From Vibrio penaeicida (GTDB taxonomy: Bacteria > Pseudomonadota > Gammaproteobacteria > Enterobacterales > Vibrionaceae), in the NCBI RefSeq assembly GCF_002933855.1, contig NZ_BFAQ01000016.1, positions 62,001 to 126,000 on the forward strand: 64,000 nt of DNA, in the 5' to 3' direction. The notes beneath the pieces are model-generated. The model searched no databases. It was not told the DNA's origin and saw only the letters and a program-made list of their open reading frames with translations. The first letter of the stretch is position 1; each line of letters starts with the position of its first letter. Of this stretch, positions 1 through 10,030 are shown piece by piece. Both the position numbers and the translations under genes were made by a program.

Positions 1-1
1 T

Positions 2-181
2 AACGGCATCAGTGACAGCACGGCCAATATCACAACCATGCTCGATCTATTGGAGCGTTCAGCCAAACTCGCTGACGTGGAAATGCACTCAATTGTGTCG
101 GGGAAGAAGTTATTTGGCAAAGTGTTTAAGACGTTCAAAGTGTCGTTTGTATTTGCCCCTCAAAAGGATGAAGAATCATGA
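2..181 (+). CDS. pilN: Type IV pilus inner-membrane assembly protein PilN, C-terminal end only
   Basis: Only the last 59 codons are in the window; the reading frame enters at the left edge and stops at the TGA at 179-181. The visible part has the NITTMLDLLERS and VEMHSIV segments typical of the periplasmic ferredoxin-like C-terminus of PilN, ending in a beta-strand region rich in Phe and Val. PilN forms the PilMNO alignment complex linking the cytoplasmic motor to the outer-membrane secretin. The stop overlaps the pilO start codon (ATGA at 178-181), so the two genes are translationally coupled. The identification rests on this short C-terminus plus pilO-pilP-pilQ directly downstream. Confidence 0.85.
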   Translation, partial: NGISDSTANITTMLDLLERSAKLADVEMHSIVSGKKLFGKVFKTFKVSFVFAPQKDEES

Positions 182-765
182 TTGATTGGCAAGACCTTGA
201 TTTTGAAGACTTGCCAGAATGGCCACTTCCCGCACAACTTTTGGTGTTTGGGCTTCTTTTTCTTTTGATACAGGCGCTAGGCAGCTGGTTTTATCTTGCG
301 CCAATGAATGAAGAATTAGAGCAACTGCGCCAAAAAGAACAAACCCTGAAGAGCACGCTGATCATCAAAACCAATAAAGTGGCAGCACTGCCTAAATTGG
401 AAGAGCAATTAGATGAACTTAACAGCCGCTATGACTACTTGTTAAAGCAATTACCGGAACAGAAAGAGTTGGCAAGTATGCTTGCATCTGTCAATGAGTT
501 AGGTATTCAGCATGGGCTAACGTTTACTCGTATTGATTGGGGTGAGAAGCAAAATCAAGAATTCTTGTATCGATTACCTCTAAACATTGAATTGACAGGG
601 ACTTACCAAAATATTGGCGAGTTTTCTGCGGCGATCGCCAACTTACCTCGCATCATAAATTTTGATGATGTTGATTGGCAGAGAGTGAGCCAGGAAAGCA
701 GCACACTGCACTTTAGGGTAAGGGCATATACATATCAGTTTAAACCGGAGGTGAGTGATGAATAA
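178..765 (+). CDS. pilO: Type IV pilus inner-membrane assembly protein PilO
   Basis: A 195-residue bitopic membrane protein. It has a short acidic cytoplasmic N-terminus, one membrane segment at about residues 20-40, a coiled-coil stretch at about 42-85 rich in Glu, Gln, Leu and Lys, and a periplasmic alpha/beta domain. This is the standard PilO plan and length. PilO pairs with PilN and contacts the lipoprotein PilP, positioning the pilus platform under the secretin. The start overlaps the pilN stop and the end overlaps the pilP start, so the gene sits in a tightly coupled operon. In Vibrio this set builds the competence (DNA-uptake) and/or MSHA-like pili; which one applies cannot be told from this gene alone. 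Confidence 0.93.
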   Translation: MIDWQDLDFEDLPEWPLPAQLLVFGLLFLLIQALGSWFYLAPMNEELEQLRQKEQTLKSTLIIKTNKVAALPKLEEQLDELNSRYDYLLKQLPEQKELASMLASVNELGIQHGLTFTRIDWGEKQNQEFLYRLPLNIELTGTYQNIGEFSAAIANLPRIINFDDVDWQRVSQESSTLHFRVRAYTYQFKPEVSDE

Positions 766-1270
766 GCCGCTGATGGGGCTGGTCGTAATTGCAGCTTTAA
801 GTGGATGTCGTGCCAACCACGAACCGCTTCAGGACTTCATATTAAAGACACAAGCCAACGCTTCTACGCAAGTATCTAAGCTACAAGCAGAGCAGTCGTT
901 TAAGGCCAGTGAATATGAGCCAGTAACGGCCCGCGTTCCTTTTGCCTTACCTAAAATTGCGGTTGTTGAAACTCAGCCATCTTTGGTTAAGGACTGTTGG
1001 CAACCAACCTCTCGAAGGAAGAATGGGAAATTAGAAAGGTTTGCCCTTACTCAACTCAAGTTAAAAGGAGTTATGGGGAGCGGCAAAAAAGTATCGGGCA
1101 TTATTCAGGTGCCTGATGGTCATGTCGTCAAGGTAAAACAGGGACATTACCTTGGTTTAAACAATGGCAAGGTGATTAACATTACTCCAAAGCACCTGAC
1201 GATTCAGGAGACATTACCTGATGGGTTGGGGTGTTGGCAGCAGCGTAACGTGAAACTCGCATTGAAATAA
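758..1270 (+). CDS. pilP: Type IV pilus biogenesis lipoprotein PilP
   Basis: A 170-residue lipoprotein. The signal peptide ends in a lipobox-like ALSGC, placing the lipidated Cys at about residue 17. The C-terminal half (about 95-170) forms the small beta-sandwich that in the family binds the N0 domain of PilQ; the segment with GVMGSGKKVSGIIQ followed by VPDGHVVKVKQGHYLG is characteristic. The ATG at 758 was chosen because GGAGG at 747-751 lies at good distance; a GTG one codon upstream is the alternative. The coding region overlaps the end of pilO by 8 bases. PilP links the inner-membrane PilN/PilO pair to the outer-membrane secretin PilQ encoded next. Confidence 0.92.
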   Translation: MNKPLMGLVVIAALSGCRANHEPLQDFILKTQANASTQVSKLQAEQSFKASEYEPVTARVPFALPKIAVVETQPSLVKDCWQPTSRRKNGKLERFALTQLKLKGVMGSGKKVSGIIQVPDGHVVKVKQGHYLGLNNGKVINITPKHLTIQETLPDGLGCWQQRNVKLALK

Positions 1271-1306
1271 ATTTTAGGATTTAAGATTAAAAGGGAAAAA
1301 GTCAAT

Positions 1307-3034
1307 ATGACGCAGATGTATCGTCGTGCTTTGCTTATCTTTATAGGGTTATTTGTTGCGACTGGAGCGTCTGCTCAATCCAATGAATTTGTAGGAATTG
1401 ATTTTAGACTCAATAAAGACAAGCATGCACTGTTGGTGATTGAATTGGCGTCTAACGCAGCGGCTGTTGATATTCAGCCAATGCCCGATGGCTTGAATAT
1501 CTCCTTACATGAAACCAGCGTAGAAGATGAAAAGCTATTTGTTGTAGATGTAGCCGACTTTTCTACCCATGTCGAAAGTGTCGAGGTGTTTAGAGAAGGT
1601 TCAAATACTCGCTTATTTGCCACTACGAATGCGGCTTACAATTATGATTATCGATTGCGTGATCGCTTTCTCGAGGTCACGGTTTCCGCTAAACCGAAAG
1701 ATGAGCCAGAGCAAGCCAGTATTCTTGAAAAAGACGGCAAGCTTATTTCGATCAACTTTCAAGACATCCCAGTTCGAAGCGTGTTGCAGCTCATAGCGGA
1801 CTACAACGGGTTCAACCTTGTTGTCTCTGACTCCGTATCGGGTAACCTCACATTAAAAGTAGATGATGTCCCATGGCAGCAAGTGCTCGACATCATTTTG
1901 AAAGTGAAAGGGTTGGACAAACGCGTTGAAGGTAATGTGATTTTGGTCGCCCCGAAGGAAGAGTTTGATAGCCGAGAGCAACAAGATCTCGAACAGGAGC
2001 GTCTGGCACAAGAACTTGGCTCGTTGGAGTCAAAAATTATTGAAGTAAAGTTCGCCAAGGCGTCTGATATTGCCGATATGATTGGCGGCCACGGTGAAGT
2101 ATCGATGCTTTCTGAGCGCGGAAGTATTTCGATAGATGAACGGACAAATGCTTTGTTAGTGCGCGATTTGCCTGAAAATATCGCCGTTGTTGAAGACATT
2201 GTCGAATCTCTAGATATTCCTGTTAAGCAAGTTCAAATTGAAGCGCGTATTGTCACTATTACGGAAGGGGAAATTGAGGAACTAGGGGTTCGTTGGGGCT
2301 TCAGTTCGACTAGTGGAACCAATACTGTTGGCGGGAGTATAGAGAACAATCTTGCAACCGTTGGGCTTTACCAAGCGGGCGGTGGTTCTGGTGGTGATTC
2401 AGGTGGAGAAGGTGAAGGTGGAGGTGGCAGTTCAACCATTGATGACTTCCTTGCCGTCAATTTAGGCGCAACAAATAAAAATGCGGCAAGTATTGCGTTT
2501 CAGGTTGCAAAACTTGGGACGGATACATTATTGGACCTAGAACTATCTGCACTCCAAACGGAAAACAAAGCGGAAATCATTTCCAGCCCAAGGCTGATTA
2601 CGACCAATAAAAAACCGGCTTATATTGAGCAGGGTACCGAAATTCCATATCTTGAAGCTTCTTCTAGTGGTGCGACGACAGTGTCATTCCGAAAAGCGGT
2701 ATTGAGCTTGAAAGTAACGCCTCAGATTACGCCAGACAACAAATTAGTGCTGGATCTGAGTGTAACGCAGGATAGACCCGGTAAAGTCGTAAAAACAGGG
2801 AACGGCGAAGCCCTTGCTATTGAAACTCAGAGAATTGGTACTCAAGTTTTAGTAGATAACGGTGAAACAGTTGTTCTGGGAGGAATCTATCAGCAAAGTG
2901 TGACAAATACCGTCGATAAGGTGCCACTTTTGGGTGATTTACCCCTATTAGGCGCACTTTTCCGTCGAAGTTACGAAAATTTAGGGAAAAGCGAATTGCT
3001 GATTTTCATTACGCCGAAAGTGGTTCTACAGTAG
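1307..3034 (+). CDS. pilQ: Type IV pilus outer-membrane secretin PilQ
   Basis: A 575-residue outer-membrane secretin through which the pilus extrudes and retracts. It starts with a cleavable signal peptide (predicted cut after about residue 23, ASA/Q). An N-terminal AMIN-like beta domain follows (about 30-125), then an STN/N0 domain (about 145-215), a NolW/N1 domain (about 240-305) and the secretin core (about 310-575). The core holds the conserved VDNGETVVLGGIY segment and a VPLLGDLPLLGALFR motif. A Gly/Ser-rich insertion at about residues 355-378 lies in the expected gate region. It follows pilP after 36 bases and closes the pil operon. Only one AMIN domain is visible, making it shorter than the Pseudomonas protein, as is usual in Vibrio. 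Confidence 0.96.
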   Translation: MTQMYRRALLIFIGLFVATGASAQSNEFVGIDFRLNKDKHALLVIELASNAAAVDIQPMPDGLNISLHETSVEDEKLFVVDVADFSTHVESVEVFREGSNTRLFATTNAAYNYDYRLRDRFLEVTVSAKPKDEPEQASILEKDGKLISINFQDIPVRSVLQLIADYNGFNLVVSDSVSGNLTLKVDDVPWQQVLDIILKVKGLDKRVEGNVILVAPKEEFDSREQQDLEQERLAQELGSLESKIIEVKFAKASDIADMIGGHGEVSMLSERGSISIDERTNALLVRDLPENIAVVEDIVESLDIPVKQVQIEARIVTITEGEIEELGVRWGFSSTSGTNTVGGSIENNLATVGLYQAGGGSGGDSGGEGEGGGGSSTIDDFLAVNLGATNKNAASIAFQVAKLGTDTLLDLELSALQTENKAEIISSPRLITTNKKPAYIEQGTEIPYLEASSSGATTVSFRKAVLSLKVTPQITPDNKLVLDLSVTQDRPGKVVKTGNGEALAIETQRIGTQVLVDNGETVVLGGIYQQSVTNTVDKVPLLGDLPLLGALFRRSYENLGKSELLIFITPKVVLQ

Positions 3035-3222
3035 TGTTTGGTCAGATTCTCAATCATCGACAAAAAATAAGGTTGCATTCAAGGCATCATAATTGAGATA
3101 ATTTTGGGTCTGATCACGAATTTATCTGTGAGGAAAAGGTGCCTTGAAGGCTTTCATATAGTGCCAATCTGGCTTACTTCAAGGCGATGTCATTGAATTA
3201 ACGTTGTAAATTACTGCTTAAC

Positions 3223-3741
3223 ATGGCTGAAAAACGTAACATTTTTCTTGTTGGCCCAATGGGCGCCGGCAAAAGTACAATTGGTAGACACCTAGCTCAG
3301 CAACTTCATATGGAGTTTGTTGATTCTGACACGGTTATCGAAGAGCGCACAGGCGCTGATATAGCTTGGGTGTTTGATGTGGAAGGTGAAGATGGCTTCC
3401 GCCAACGCGAAGAAGCGGTCATCAATGATCTAACGGAGCAACAAGGTATTGTTCTGGCGACAGGTGGCGGCTCAGTCAAAAGTAAAGAAAACCGCAACCG
3501 TCTATCGGCTCGCGGTGTGGTTGTGTATCTAGAAACCACAATCGAAAAACAGTTAGCACGCACGAATCGCGATAAAAAGCGTCCTCTGCTGCAAACTGAT
3601 AATCCTCGAAATGTACTTGAGTCTCTGGCTGGAGAGCGTAACGGCTTATATGAAGAAGTTGCCGATTACGTAGTACGTACCGATGATCAAAGTGCAAAAG
3701 TAGTAGCCAACCAAATCGTAAAAATGCTAGAAGAACGTTAA
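3223..3741 (+). CDS. aroK: Shikimate kinase I
   Basis: A 172-residue cytosolic P-loop kinase that phosphorylates shikimate to shikimate-3-phosphate with ATP, step five of the chorismate pathway. The Walker A motif GPMGAGKST is at residues 11-19, the DSD shikimate-binding motif at about 34-36, the GGG loop at about 80-82, and the lid Arg region RDKKRPLL near 117. Length and N-terminus match E. coli AroK closely, fixing the start even though no strong ribosome site is visible. It is followed 22 bases later by aroB. Chorismate from this pathway also feeds salicylate synthesis, used by the siderophore genes further right. Confidence 0.97.
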   Translation: MAEKRNIFLVGPMGAGKSTIGRHLAQQLHMEFVDSDTVIEERTGADIAWVFDVEGEDGFRQREEAVINDLTEQQGIVLATGGGSVKSKENRNRLSARGVVVYLETTIEKQLARTNRDKKRPLLQTDNPRNVLESLAGERNGLYEEVADYVVRTDDQSAKVVANQIVKMLEER

Positions 3742-3763
3742 GTTCAATTTCGGAGAGCAAACC

Positions 3764-4852
3764 ATGGAACGGATTACGGTCGATCTTGGTGAGCGTAGCT
3801 ACCCAATATCTATTGGTGCCGAGTTATTCAAAGACTCGGCGTACTTTTCTAACATATCTTCAAAGAAAGTTGTTGTTATCAGTAACGTAACAGTGGCTCC
3901 TCTTTATGCGGATACCATCGTTAGTAAGCTTGAGTCTCTTGGCCATGAAGCCAAGTTGCTTGAGCTACCTGATGGAGAGCAATACAAAAATCTAGACACG
4001 TTCAATACCATCATGACGTTTTTGCTTGAGGGCAATTACGGACGTGATGTGACGGTCGTTGCTCTAGGTGGTGGTGTAATTGGTGATTTGGTCGGATTCG
4101 CGGCAGCGAGCTACCAGCGCGGTGTCGACTTCATCCAAATTCCGACTACATTGCTGTCTCAGGTGGATTCTTCTGTCGGCGGAAAGACAGGAGTAAACCA
4201 CTCGCTTGGCAAAAACATGATTGGTGCATTTTATCAGCCCCAATCTGTAGTGATTGATACCGATTGCTTGAAATCTTTGCCTGAGCGCGAGTTTGCAGCA
4301 GGCATCGCTGAAGTTATTAAATACGGCATCATATACGATGGCGAGTTTTTTGCGTGGCTTGAAGATAACTTGGAGCGATTGTACGCGCTGGATGAAGAAG
4401 CGCTGACGTATGCCATTGCCCGTTGTTGTCAGATAAAAGCCGACGTTGTTGCTCAGGACGAGAAAGAGTCCGGTATTCGTGCACTGTTGAACCTAGGACA
4501 TACATTCGGACACGCTATTGAAGCGGAAATGGGGTATGGCAACTGGCTTCACGGAGAAGCGGTTTCATCAGGTACTGTAATGGCTGCAAAAACGGCGTTA
4601 TTGCAGGGAATGATTGATCAGCAACAGTTTGAACGAATCCTATCTATACTTAAGAAATCCCGTTTGCCAGTGCATACGCCTAACAGTATGAGTTTCGAAG
4701 ACTTTATCAAACACATGATGCGTGATAAAAAAGTACTTTCGGGCAAGCTCCGTTTGGTGCTGCCTACGGGTATCGGAACGTCTAAGGTTGTATCAGATGT
4801 TCCAAATCATGTTATTGAGCAGGCGATCGACGCATGTCGAGTAAGTGAGTAA
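3764..4852 (+). CDS. aroB: 3-dehydroquinate synthase
   Basis: A 362-residue NAD- and Zn-dependent enzyme converting DAHP to 3-dehydroquinate, step two of the shikimate pathway. The NAD-binding glycine stretch [13 protein letters not shown] lies near residue 103. The metal-binding residues are seen in EVIKYG (about 186-191), [12 protein letters not shown] (about 245-256) and WLHGEAV (about 263-269). Length equals the family norm. A GGAGAG ribosome site precedes the ATG. The position between aroK and damX is the standard gammaproteobacterial order. Confidence 0.97.
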   Translation: MERITVDLGERSYPISIGAELFKDSAYFSNISSKKVVVISNVTVAPLYADTIVSKLESLGHEAKLLELPDGEQYKNLDTFNTIMTFLLEGNYGRDVTVVALGGGVIGDLVGFAAASYQRGVDFIQIPTTLLSQVDSSVGGKTGVNHSLGKNMIGAFYQPQSVVIDTDCLKSLPEREFAAGIAEVIKYGIIYDGEFFAWLEDNLERLYALDEEALTYAIARCCQIKADVVAQDEKESGIRALLNLGHTFGHAIEAEMGYGNWLHGEAVSSGTVMAAKTALLQGMIDQQQFERILSILKKSRLPVHTPNSMSFEDFIKHMMRDKKVLSGKLRLVLPTGIGTSKVVSDVPNHVIEQAIDACRVSE

Positions 4853-4882
4853 TACGCCTGCCGATTACCAAAGGTGGCGTCA

Positions 4883-6397
4883 ATGAGTCTTGCTCATGAA
4901 ATGCGAGTACTGGAAATAGAAACACAGACGGAGCTGCTGGACAGAGTGCAGCTCCTGACTCGTTTTGGCTCCAACTTAATCAATATCACTGGTAATTCAG
5001 GTTCAGGAAAAACCTGGCTTGCTCAGCGCTACCTTGAGGCTTGGGCATCTGAAAAGAACCAATCCCTCCTTCTCTGTTTTCCCACACAATCGGATGAGCA
5101 GCAACGCGCAATGATGCTCAATCAGATAGTGTCCGACCCCCTATTTAATGAACACGATACAATCATCGACAGCTTTTCTCGCTTAGTCGGTGATGAAGCA
5201 TGCGATGTCGTGTTTGTCGTAGACGACGCTGAACTATTAAGTGAAGACTTGCTCGCCGAGTTGTGGATGCTGGTCATTGAAGCTCAAAATCACCCTAAAT
5301 GGTCAGTGAATGTAGTGCTTTTTTCGAAAGGGGATAGCTTAGAGCACATTTTGACTCGCATTAGCTATGGTCAAGAAACCAAACCTATCGATTTCGAAAT
5401 AGAGCCACTCAGTTCAGAAGAAGCCATCGCATTCACTGAAGCATTAGTTATTCGCTATACCGTTGGCGAAGACGCAAAGAAGAAAGTTCGTAAATCTATC
5501 GCAAAAACACAGCGACTACCGGGGCAGCTAATGGAATTAGGAAATAAGAAAGTGGAAAGAAGAGTCATCATCCGCTCAGTGATTGAATCACCTATTCGAA
5601 TTGCTATCGTCGTATTACTGCTGCTTTTGCTGATAGGTGGTGGATACTGGTGGTACTTAAGTCAGCCCAATTTGCTAGATGGCATTGATTCTGAAAACGG
5701 AAATGAGGCATCACAAAGCTTGGCAGTAGAAGGCGACAGCGTTTCAAATGGTTCCGGTGACGAACTTGTATCTGGGGTCAACCTAGATGACGTTACTGCC
5801 GATAACGGTTCAAATACTGGCAGCGACAGCAACGATGATTTTGCAGCTTTGCCACCGCAAGTGACCGACCAAACTGCGGAAGTTGGGCAAAGTGATGCCG
5901 GAAAACGCGTTGTGGTTCCGTCTGACGTTGTAGATGCGTTGTTACTAGATGAAAGACCACCGCAAACCGTGACTATTATCGATGATGCAATTGAAGACGC
6001 TAAAACTGATGCGATTGCCAATGAAGAAGTCAGCCAACAACCGCCAGTCGAAACTGAGACTGTGACTGAAGAATCAGCCCCTAAAGCGCTTACTTTTTCT
6101 TATGCGAGAGATGAATTGTCTGCGGTGTCTTCTAGAAACTACACACTTCAACTTGCCGCGCTGACCTCCAAAGAGGAAGTGCAAGAATTTATCGACTTAC
6201 ACCAAATTCAAGAAAGTGTTCGAATTTATCCAACGGTTCGAAATGGCACCGAGTGGTTTATCGTTACCTACAAAGATTTTCCAACCATTCAGCAAGCACG
6301 TGATGCCGTTTCTGAATTGTCTGTTGACGTTCAAGCTTTGGGACCTTGGGCAAAATCCATGGTTCAAGTTCAGAGAGAGATTGAACGTGGGAAATAA
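4883..6397 (+). CDS. damX: DamX: AAA-type ATPase domain plus membrane segment and SPOR domain
   Basis: A 504-residue cell-division protein. The N-terminal cytoplasmic half is an ATPase-like domain with a Walker A motif GNSGSGKTW (near residue 40) and a Walker-B-like VVFVVDDAEL (near 110). One membrane segment follows at about 240-260, with a run of leucines before GGGYWWYL. A long acidic, low-complexity periplasmic linker comes next (about 265-410), and the C-terminus is a SPOR domain (about 422-500) that binds septal peptidoglycan lacking stem peptides. The ATG at 4883 was preferred over the GTG at 4874 because AAGG sits 8 bases before it. It lies between aroB and dam as in E. coli, where DamX localises to the division site. 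Confidence 0.93.
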   Translation: MSLAHEMRVLEIETQTELLDRVQLLTRFGSNLINITGNSGSGKTWLAQRYLEAWASEKNQSLLLCFPTQSDEQQRAMMLNQIVSDPLFNEHDTIIDSFSRLVGDEACDVVFVVDDAELLSEDLLAELWMLVIEAQNHPKWSVNVVLFSKGDSLEHILTRISYGQETKPIDFEIEPLSSEEAIAFTEALVIRYTVGEDAKKKVRKSIAKTQRLPGQLMELGNKKVERRVIIRSVIESPIRIAIVVLLLLLLIGGGYWWYLSQPNLLDGIDSENGNEASQSLAVEGDSVSNGSGDELVSGVNLDDVTADNGSNTGSDSNDDFAALPPQVTDQTAEVGQSDAGKRVVVPSDVVDALLLDERPPQTVTIIDDAIEDAKTDAIANEEVSQQPPVETETVTEESAPKALTFSYARDELSAVSSRNYTLQLAALTSKEEVQEFIDLHQIQESVRIYPTVRNGTEWFIVTYKDFPTIQQARDAVSELSVDVQALGPWAKSMVQVQREIERGK

Positions 6398-6466
6398 CGC
6401 TGAGCTTTGCTGCAAAATATGTTACATTCCGCAGCCTTATTTTGAGTAGTTGGAATTGAACGGTCG

Positions 6467-7300
6467 ATGAAGAAACAACGTGCCTTTCTAAAGTGGGCTG
6501 GTGGTAAGTATGGCTTGGTGGAAGACATCCAGCGCCATCTTCCTCCTGCTCGAAAACTGATAGAGCCTTTCGTTGGTGCGGGCTCCGTGTTTCTCAATTC
6601 CGATTACGATCACTACCTGTTGGCAGACATCAATCCTGATCTCATCAACTTGTATAATCTTCTCAAAGAAGAGCCTGAAAAGTACATCGAAGAAGCCAAG
6701 CGTATGTTTACGCCTGAGCACAATCGAAAAGAAGTCTACCTTGACACACGAGCGCAATTTAACCAAACAGACGATGTTCTGTTTCGCTCGGTTGCTTTCC
6801 TATACATGAACCGTTTCGGGTTCAATGGTCTGTGCCGCTACAATAAAAAAGGTGGATTTAACGTTCCTTTTGGGTCTTACAAAAAGCCTTACTTTCCAGA
6901 AGATGAATTAATTTTCTTTTCTGAAAAAGCGAAGAAAGCCACGTTTGTGTGTGAAGGGTATGCTGAAACCTTTAGTCGAGCTCGCAAGGGCAGCGTGGTG
7001 TATTGCGATCCCCCTTATGCCCCTTTGTCTACCACTGCCAACTTCACCTCTTACGCAGGAAATGGTTTTTCTTTGGACGACCAAGGAGAGCTGGGTGAGA
7101 TTGCCGAAAAAACAGCAAAACAACGAGGCATTCCCGTTCTTATTTCGAACCACGATACCGCATTGACTCGCCGTCTTTACAAAGGGGCAAAATTGAATGT
7201 GGTGAAAGTGAAACGCACGATCAGTCGTAATGGTGCGGGTAGAAATAAGGTCGATGAATTACTTGCATTGTTTGAACCAGTAGCCCCTGAAAAAGAATAA
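6467..7300 (+). CDS. dam: DNA adenine methyltransferase (GATC-specific)
   Basis: A 277-residue DNA N6-adenine methyltransferase of the alpha class, which methylates adenine in GATC using SAM. The SAM-binding FVGAGSVFLN motif is near residue 37, preceded by WAGGKY at about 11-16. The catalytic DPPY is at about 181-184 (VVYCDPPYAPL), and a C-terminal KRTISRNGAGRNKVDELL segment is typical of Dam. In Vibrio Dam is essential or nearly so because it controls initiation at the second chromosome's origin. It lies 69 bases after damX and ahead of rpe, the usual order. Confidence 0.97.
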   Translation: MKKQRAFLKWAGGKYGLVEDIQRHLPPARKLIEPFVGAGSVFLNSDYDHYLLADINPDLINLYNLLKEEPEKYIEEAKRMFTPEHNRKEVYLDTRAQFNQTDDVLFRSVAFLYMNRFGFNGLCRYNKKGGFNVPFGSYKKPYFPEDELIFFSEKAKKATFVCEGYAETFSRARKGSVVYCDPPYAPLSTTANFTSYAGNGFSLDDQGELGEIAEKTAKQRGIPVLISNHDTALTRRLYKGAKLNVVKVKRTISRNGAGRNKVDELLALFEPVAPEKE

Positions 7301-7375
7301 ATTCTGGGATCTCTTCTCACTGTTGGGTAGAATTACGAGCAATAGTTACTCGAATTTCCAATATTGAGGTCAGGT

Positions 7376-8050
7376 ATGACAGACTTTCTCATCGCCCCAT
7401 CTATCCTTTCTGCTGATTTTGCGCGCTTAGGCGAAGACGTAGAAAAAGTGCTTGCCGCTGGTGCGGATGTGGTGCATTTCGACGTAATGGATAACCATTA
7501 CGTGCCTAACCTCACGTTTGGTGCGCCAATTTGTAAAGCGCTTCGCGATTACGGCATTACCGCGCCTATCGACGTACATTTGATGTGTGAGCCAGTCGAC
7601 CGACTCATTCCAGATTTCGCAAAAGCGGGCGCATCGATGATTACTTTCCATGTCGAAGCAACCAATCACGTTGATCGCTCTCTGCAGTTGATCAAAGAGC
7701 ACGGCTGTAAAGCGGGTGTGGTATTTAACCCTGCCACGCCGCTGCATCATCTGGATTACATCATGGATAAAATTGACATGATTTTGTTGATGTCTGTGAA
7801 CCCAGGTTTTGGTGGTCAATCTTTCATTCCTAATACACTGGATAAGCTTCGCGAAGTACGTAAACGTATTGATGCTTCTGGTCGCGATATTCGCCTTGAA
7901 GTTGATGGTGGTGTGAAAGTGGAAAATATCCGAGAAATCGCAGAAGCCGGTGCGGATATGTTTGTTGCTGGAAGCGCCATTTTTGATAAGCCGGATTACC
8001 GAGCTGTGATTGATGAAATGCGCGGCGAGCTTTCCAAAGTGAACCGTTAA
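7376..8050 (+). CDS. rpe: Ribulose-phosphate 3-epimerase
   Basis: A 224-residue TIM-barrel enzyme of the pentose phosphate pathway interconverting ribulose-5-phosphate and xylulose-5-phosphate. Signature elements are [13 protein letters not shown] at the N-terminus, the metal ligands in [12 protein letters not shown] and IDVHLM, the [10 protein letters not shown] loop near residue 140, and LEVDGGV near 174. The ATG at 7376 has AGG directly upstream and gives the family's normal N-terminus; the upstream TTG at 7364 would add four residues. Ribulose-5-phosphate is also the known co-substrate of isonitrile synthases such as the one encoded at 16763-18610. That link is metabolic only; the genes are not co-transcribed. 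Confidence 0.97.
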   Translation: MTDFLIAPSILSADFARLGEDVEKVLAAGADVVHFDVMDNHYVPNLTFGAPICKALRDYGITAPIDVHLMCEPVDRLIPDFAKAGASMITFHVEATNHVDRSLQLIKEHGCKAGVVFNPATPLHHLDYIMDKIDMILLMSVNPGFGGQSFIPNTLDKLREVRKRIDASGRDIRLEVDGGVKVENIREIAEAGADMFVAGSAIFDKPDYRAVIDEMRGELSKVNR

Positions 8051-8117
8051 GTGGTCAGATAACGTAGATTGAATGCAGTGCTCAGGCGCTGCATCACTTT
8101 TTAGGAATAGAGAAAAT

Positions 8118-8810
8118 ATGTCTTTAAATGGAATCAAGCTCATTGCTTTTGATTTAGATGGAACCTTGCTAGATAGCGTCCCAGATTTAGCCGTTGCTGC
8201 TGATCAAGCAGTACAAGATCTAGGCTTTGCCTCAGTGAGTGAAGAACAAGTGAGGGATTGGGTCGGCAACGGTGCGGATGTATTGATTTCACGAGCACTT
8301 TCCCAAAGCATTCAAATCGATTCAAATTTGTCGCCGGAAATCATTCAAGAAGCACGCAGTAAGTTCGATGATTACTACGAGAAGGGAGGGCATAAGCTCA
8401 GCCACTTGTACGCAAACGTGCGTGATACTCTGGTGAAGTTGAAAGCAGCGGGATACACGTTGGCGCTAGTGACAAACAAGCCATCTAAATTTGTCCCAGA
8501 AGTGCTAGAGCAGCATCAATTGTCTGAGTTGCTTTCCGATGTGCTAGGTGGCGATGCCTTCCCAGAGAAAAAACCCGATCCGGTTGCACTCAATTGGTTA
8601 ATGCAGAAACACGATGTTAAAGCCGATGAAATGCTGATGGTCGGTGACTCAAAAAATGACATCTTAGCCGCTCAAAATGCAGGCTGCCATTCGTTTGCAC
8701 TGACATACGGTTATAACCATGGCGAACCTATTTCAGATGCGAATCCAGATTTCGTTGCAGACAATATTGCTGAAATTTTGAATATTGTGCCAGTCGCCGA
8801 GTATTCGTAA
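8118..8810 (+). CDS. gph: Phosphoglycolate phosphatase
   Basis: A 230-residue HAD-superfamily phosphatase hydrolysing 2-phosphoglycolate, a product of DNA 3'-end repair. Motif I is FDLDGTLLDS at about residues 11-20 with the nucleophilic Asp. The motif II Thr is in LVTNKP, and motif IV is in MVGDSKND (about 178-185). The start at 8118 gives the standard MSLNGIKLIAFDLDGT N-terminus with AGGA upstream; a longer in-frame start at 8073 would add 15 non-homologous residues. It follows rpe after 67 bases. A stable hairpin lies between this gene and trpS. Confidence 0.96.
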   Translation: MSLNGIKLIAFDLDGTLLDSVPDLAVAADQAVQDLGFASVSEEQVRDWVGNGADVLISRALSQSIQIDSNLSPEIIQEARSKFDDYYEKGGHKLSHLYANVRDTLVKLKAAGYTLALVTNKPSKFVPEVLEQHQLSELLSDVLGGDAFPEKKPDPVALNWLMQKHDVKADEMLMVGDSKNDILAAQNAGCHSFALTYGYNHGEPISDANPDFVADNIAEILNIVPVAEYS

Positions 8811-8863
8811 CGAAATACCCAGTTTGCACTAGTAAAATACTTGCCAATGAGTACACTGCTTAG

Positions 8864-8898
8864 ACGCACGCCTTTTCGCATAAGGGCGTGCGTTTCTT
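8864..8898 (+). terminator. Hairpin between gph and trpS, likely intrinsic terminator
   Basis: The inverted repeat ACGCACGCC (8864-8872) / GGCGTGCGT (8885-8893) is a perfect 9-bp GC-rich stem with a 12-base loop, followed by TTTCTT. It lies 53 bases after gph and 40 bases before trpS. The T tract is short, so it may be partial or leaky and let some transcription continue into trpS. Confidence 0.6.
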
Positions 8899-8937
8899 AA
8901 TTTAGACCTATTTGAAATGAGCAAGGAAACCATCCCC

Positions 8938-9954
8938 ATGAGCAAACCCATCGTATTGAGTGGTGTTCAACCGTCAGGTGAACTAAGTATCGGTAACTAT
9001 TTGGGTGCTCTACGTCAATGGCAACAAATGCAAGACGATTACGATTGTCAGTACTGTGTAGTAGATCTTCATGCAATTACGGTTCGTCAGGACCCGAAAG
9101 CACTCCATGAAGCGACACTTGACGCGTTAGCAATCTGTCTGGCTGTTGGTGTTGATCCGAAGAAGAGCACGCTATTCGTTCAGTCACATGTACCCGAGCA
9201 TGCTCAATTAGGTTGGCTTCTTAATTGTTATACGCAAATGGGTGAGCTGAGCCGTATGACTCAGTTCAAAGACAAATCTCAGCGTTACGCCAACGACGTG
9301 AATGCAGGTTTGTTTGGGTACCCTGTATTGATGGCAGCAGATATCCTTTTGTATGGTGCTCACCAAGTACCAGTGGGTAACGACCAAAAGCAGCATCTTG
9401 AATTAGCACGTGATATTGCAACGCGCTTTAACAATATCTACAGCCCTGAACAGCCAATATTCCAAGTGCCTGAACCGTACATTCCTACCGTGAATGCACG
9501 TGTAATGAGCCTTCAAGATGCGACGAAGAAAATGTCTAAGTCGGACGATAACCGTAAGAACGTTATTACTCTGCTGGAAGAGCCTAAATCCATCTTGAAG
9601 AAGATCAACAAGGCGCAAACCGATGCGGAAACACCACCGCGTATCGCACATGATTGGGATACGAAAGCTGGTATTTCTAATTTAATGGGGCTTTATTCGG
9701 CGGCAACGGGTATGAGCTTTGCAGACATTGAAGCTAAGTACCAAGGCGTTGAAATGTACGGGCCATTTAAGAAAGATGTGGGTGAAGCTTTAGTTGCAAT
9801 GCTTGAGCCAATTCAGTCTGAATACAAGCGCATTCGAGAAGACCGTGCTTACATGGATAGCGTAATGAAGCAAGGTGCGGAAAAAGCCTCTGCTCGCGCT
9901 GCCGTCACACTGAAGAAAGTGTATGACGCTGTAGGCTTCGTTTCGCGCGCCTAG
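8938..9954 (+). CDS. trpS: Tryptophanyl-tRNA synthetase
   Basis: A 338-residue class I aminoacyl-tRNA synthetase charging tRNA-Trp. The HIGH-like signature appears as [12 protein letters not shown] (about residues 10-21), and the KMSKS loop is present as KKMSKSDDN (near residue 196). The start at 8938 is preferred: AAGGA is at 923-927 of that kilobase and the N-terminus [14 protein letters not shown] matches the family. The ATG at 8917 lacks a ribosome site. It ends the conserved damX-dam-rpe-gph-trpS group and is followed by a strong terminator. Confidence 0.97.
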   Translation: MSKPIVLSGVQPSGELSIGNYLGALRQWQQMQDDYDCQYCVVDLHAITVRQDPKALHEATLDALAICLAVGVDPKKSTLFVQSHVPEHAQLGWLLNCYTQMGELSRMTQFKDKSQRYANDVNAGLFGYPVLMAADILLYGAHQVPVGNDQKQHLELARDIATRFNNIYSPEQPIFQVPEPYIPTVNARVMSLQDATKKMSKSDDNRKNVITLLEEPKSILKKINKAQTDAETPPRIAHDWDTKAGISNLMGLYSAATGMSFADIEAKYQGVEMYGPFKKDVGEALVAMLEPIQSEYKRIREDRAYMDSVMKQGAEKASARAAVTLKKVYDAVGFVSRA

Positions 9955-10030
9955 ATTTTTCTAGCACGTATCCTTTTTCTAGCGGTATTGGGTCACTTAA
10001 GTTCATCCAATAATTCAGTTAAAATTATTC

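Noticed and set aside
1801..2199. 132-codon frame antisense to pilQ
   Set aside because: Ser/Thr-rich shadow of the secretin coding region with no ribosome site or family resemblance.
7427..8143. Long (238-codon) open frame antisense to rpe
   Set aside because: It lies entirely opposite the conserved rpe gene and the gph start, has no recognisable domain, and its composition (many His, Asn, Arg) is that of a shadow frame.
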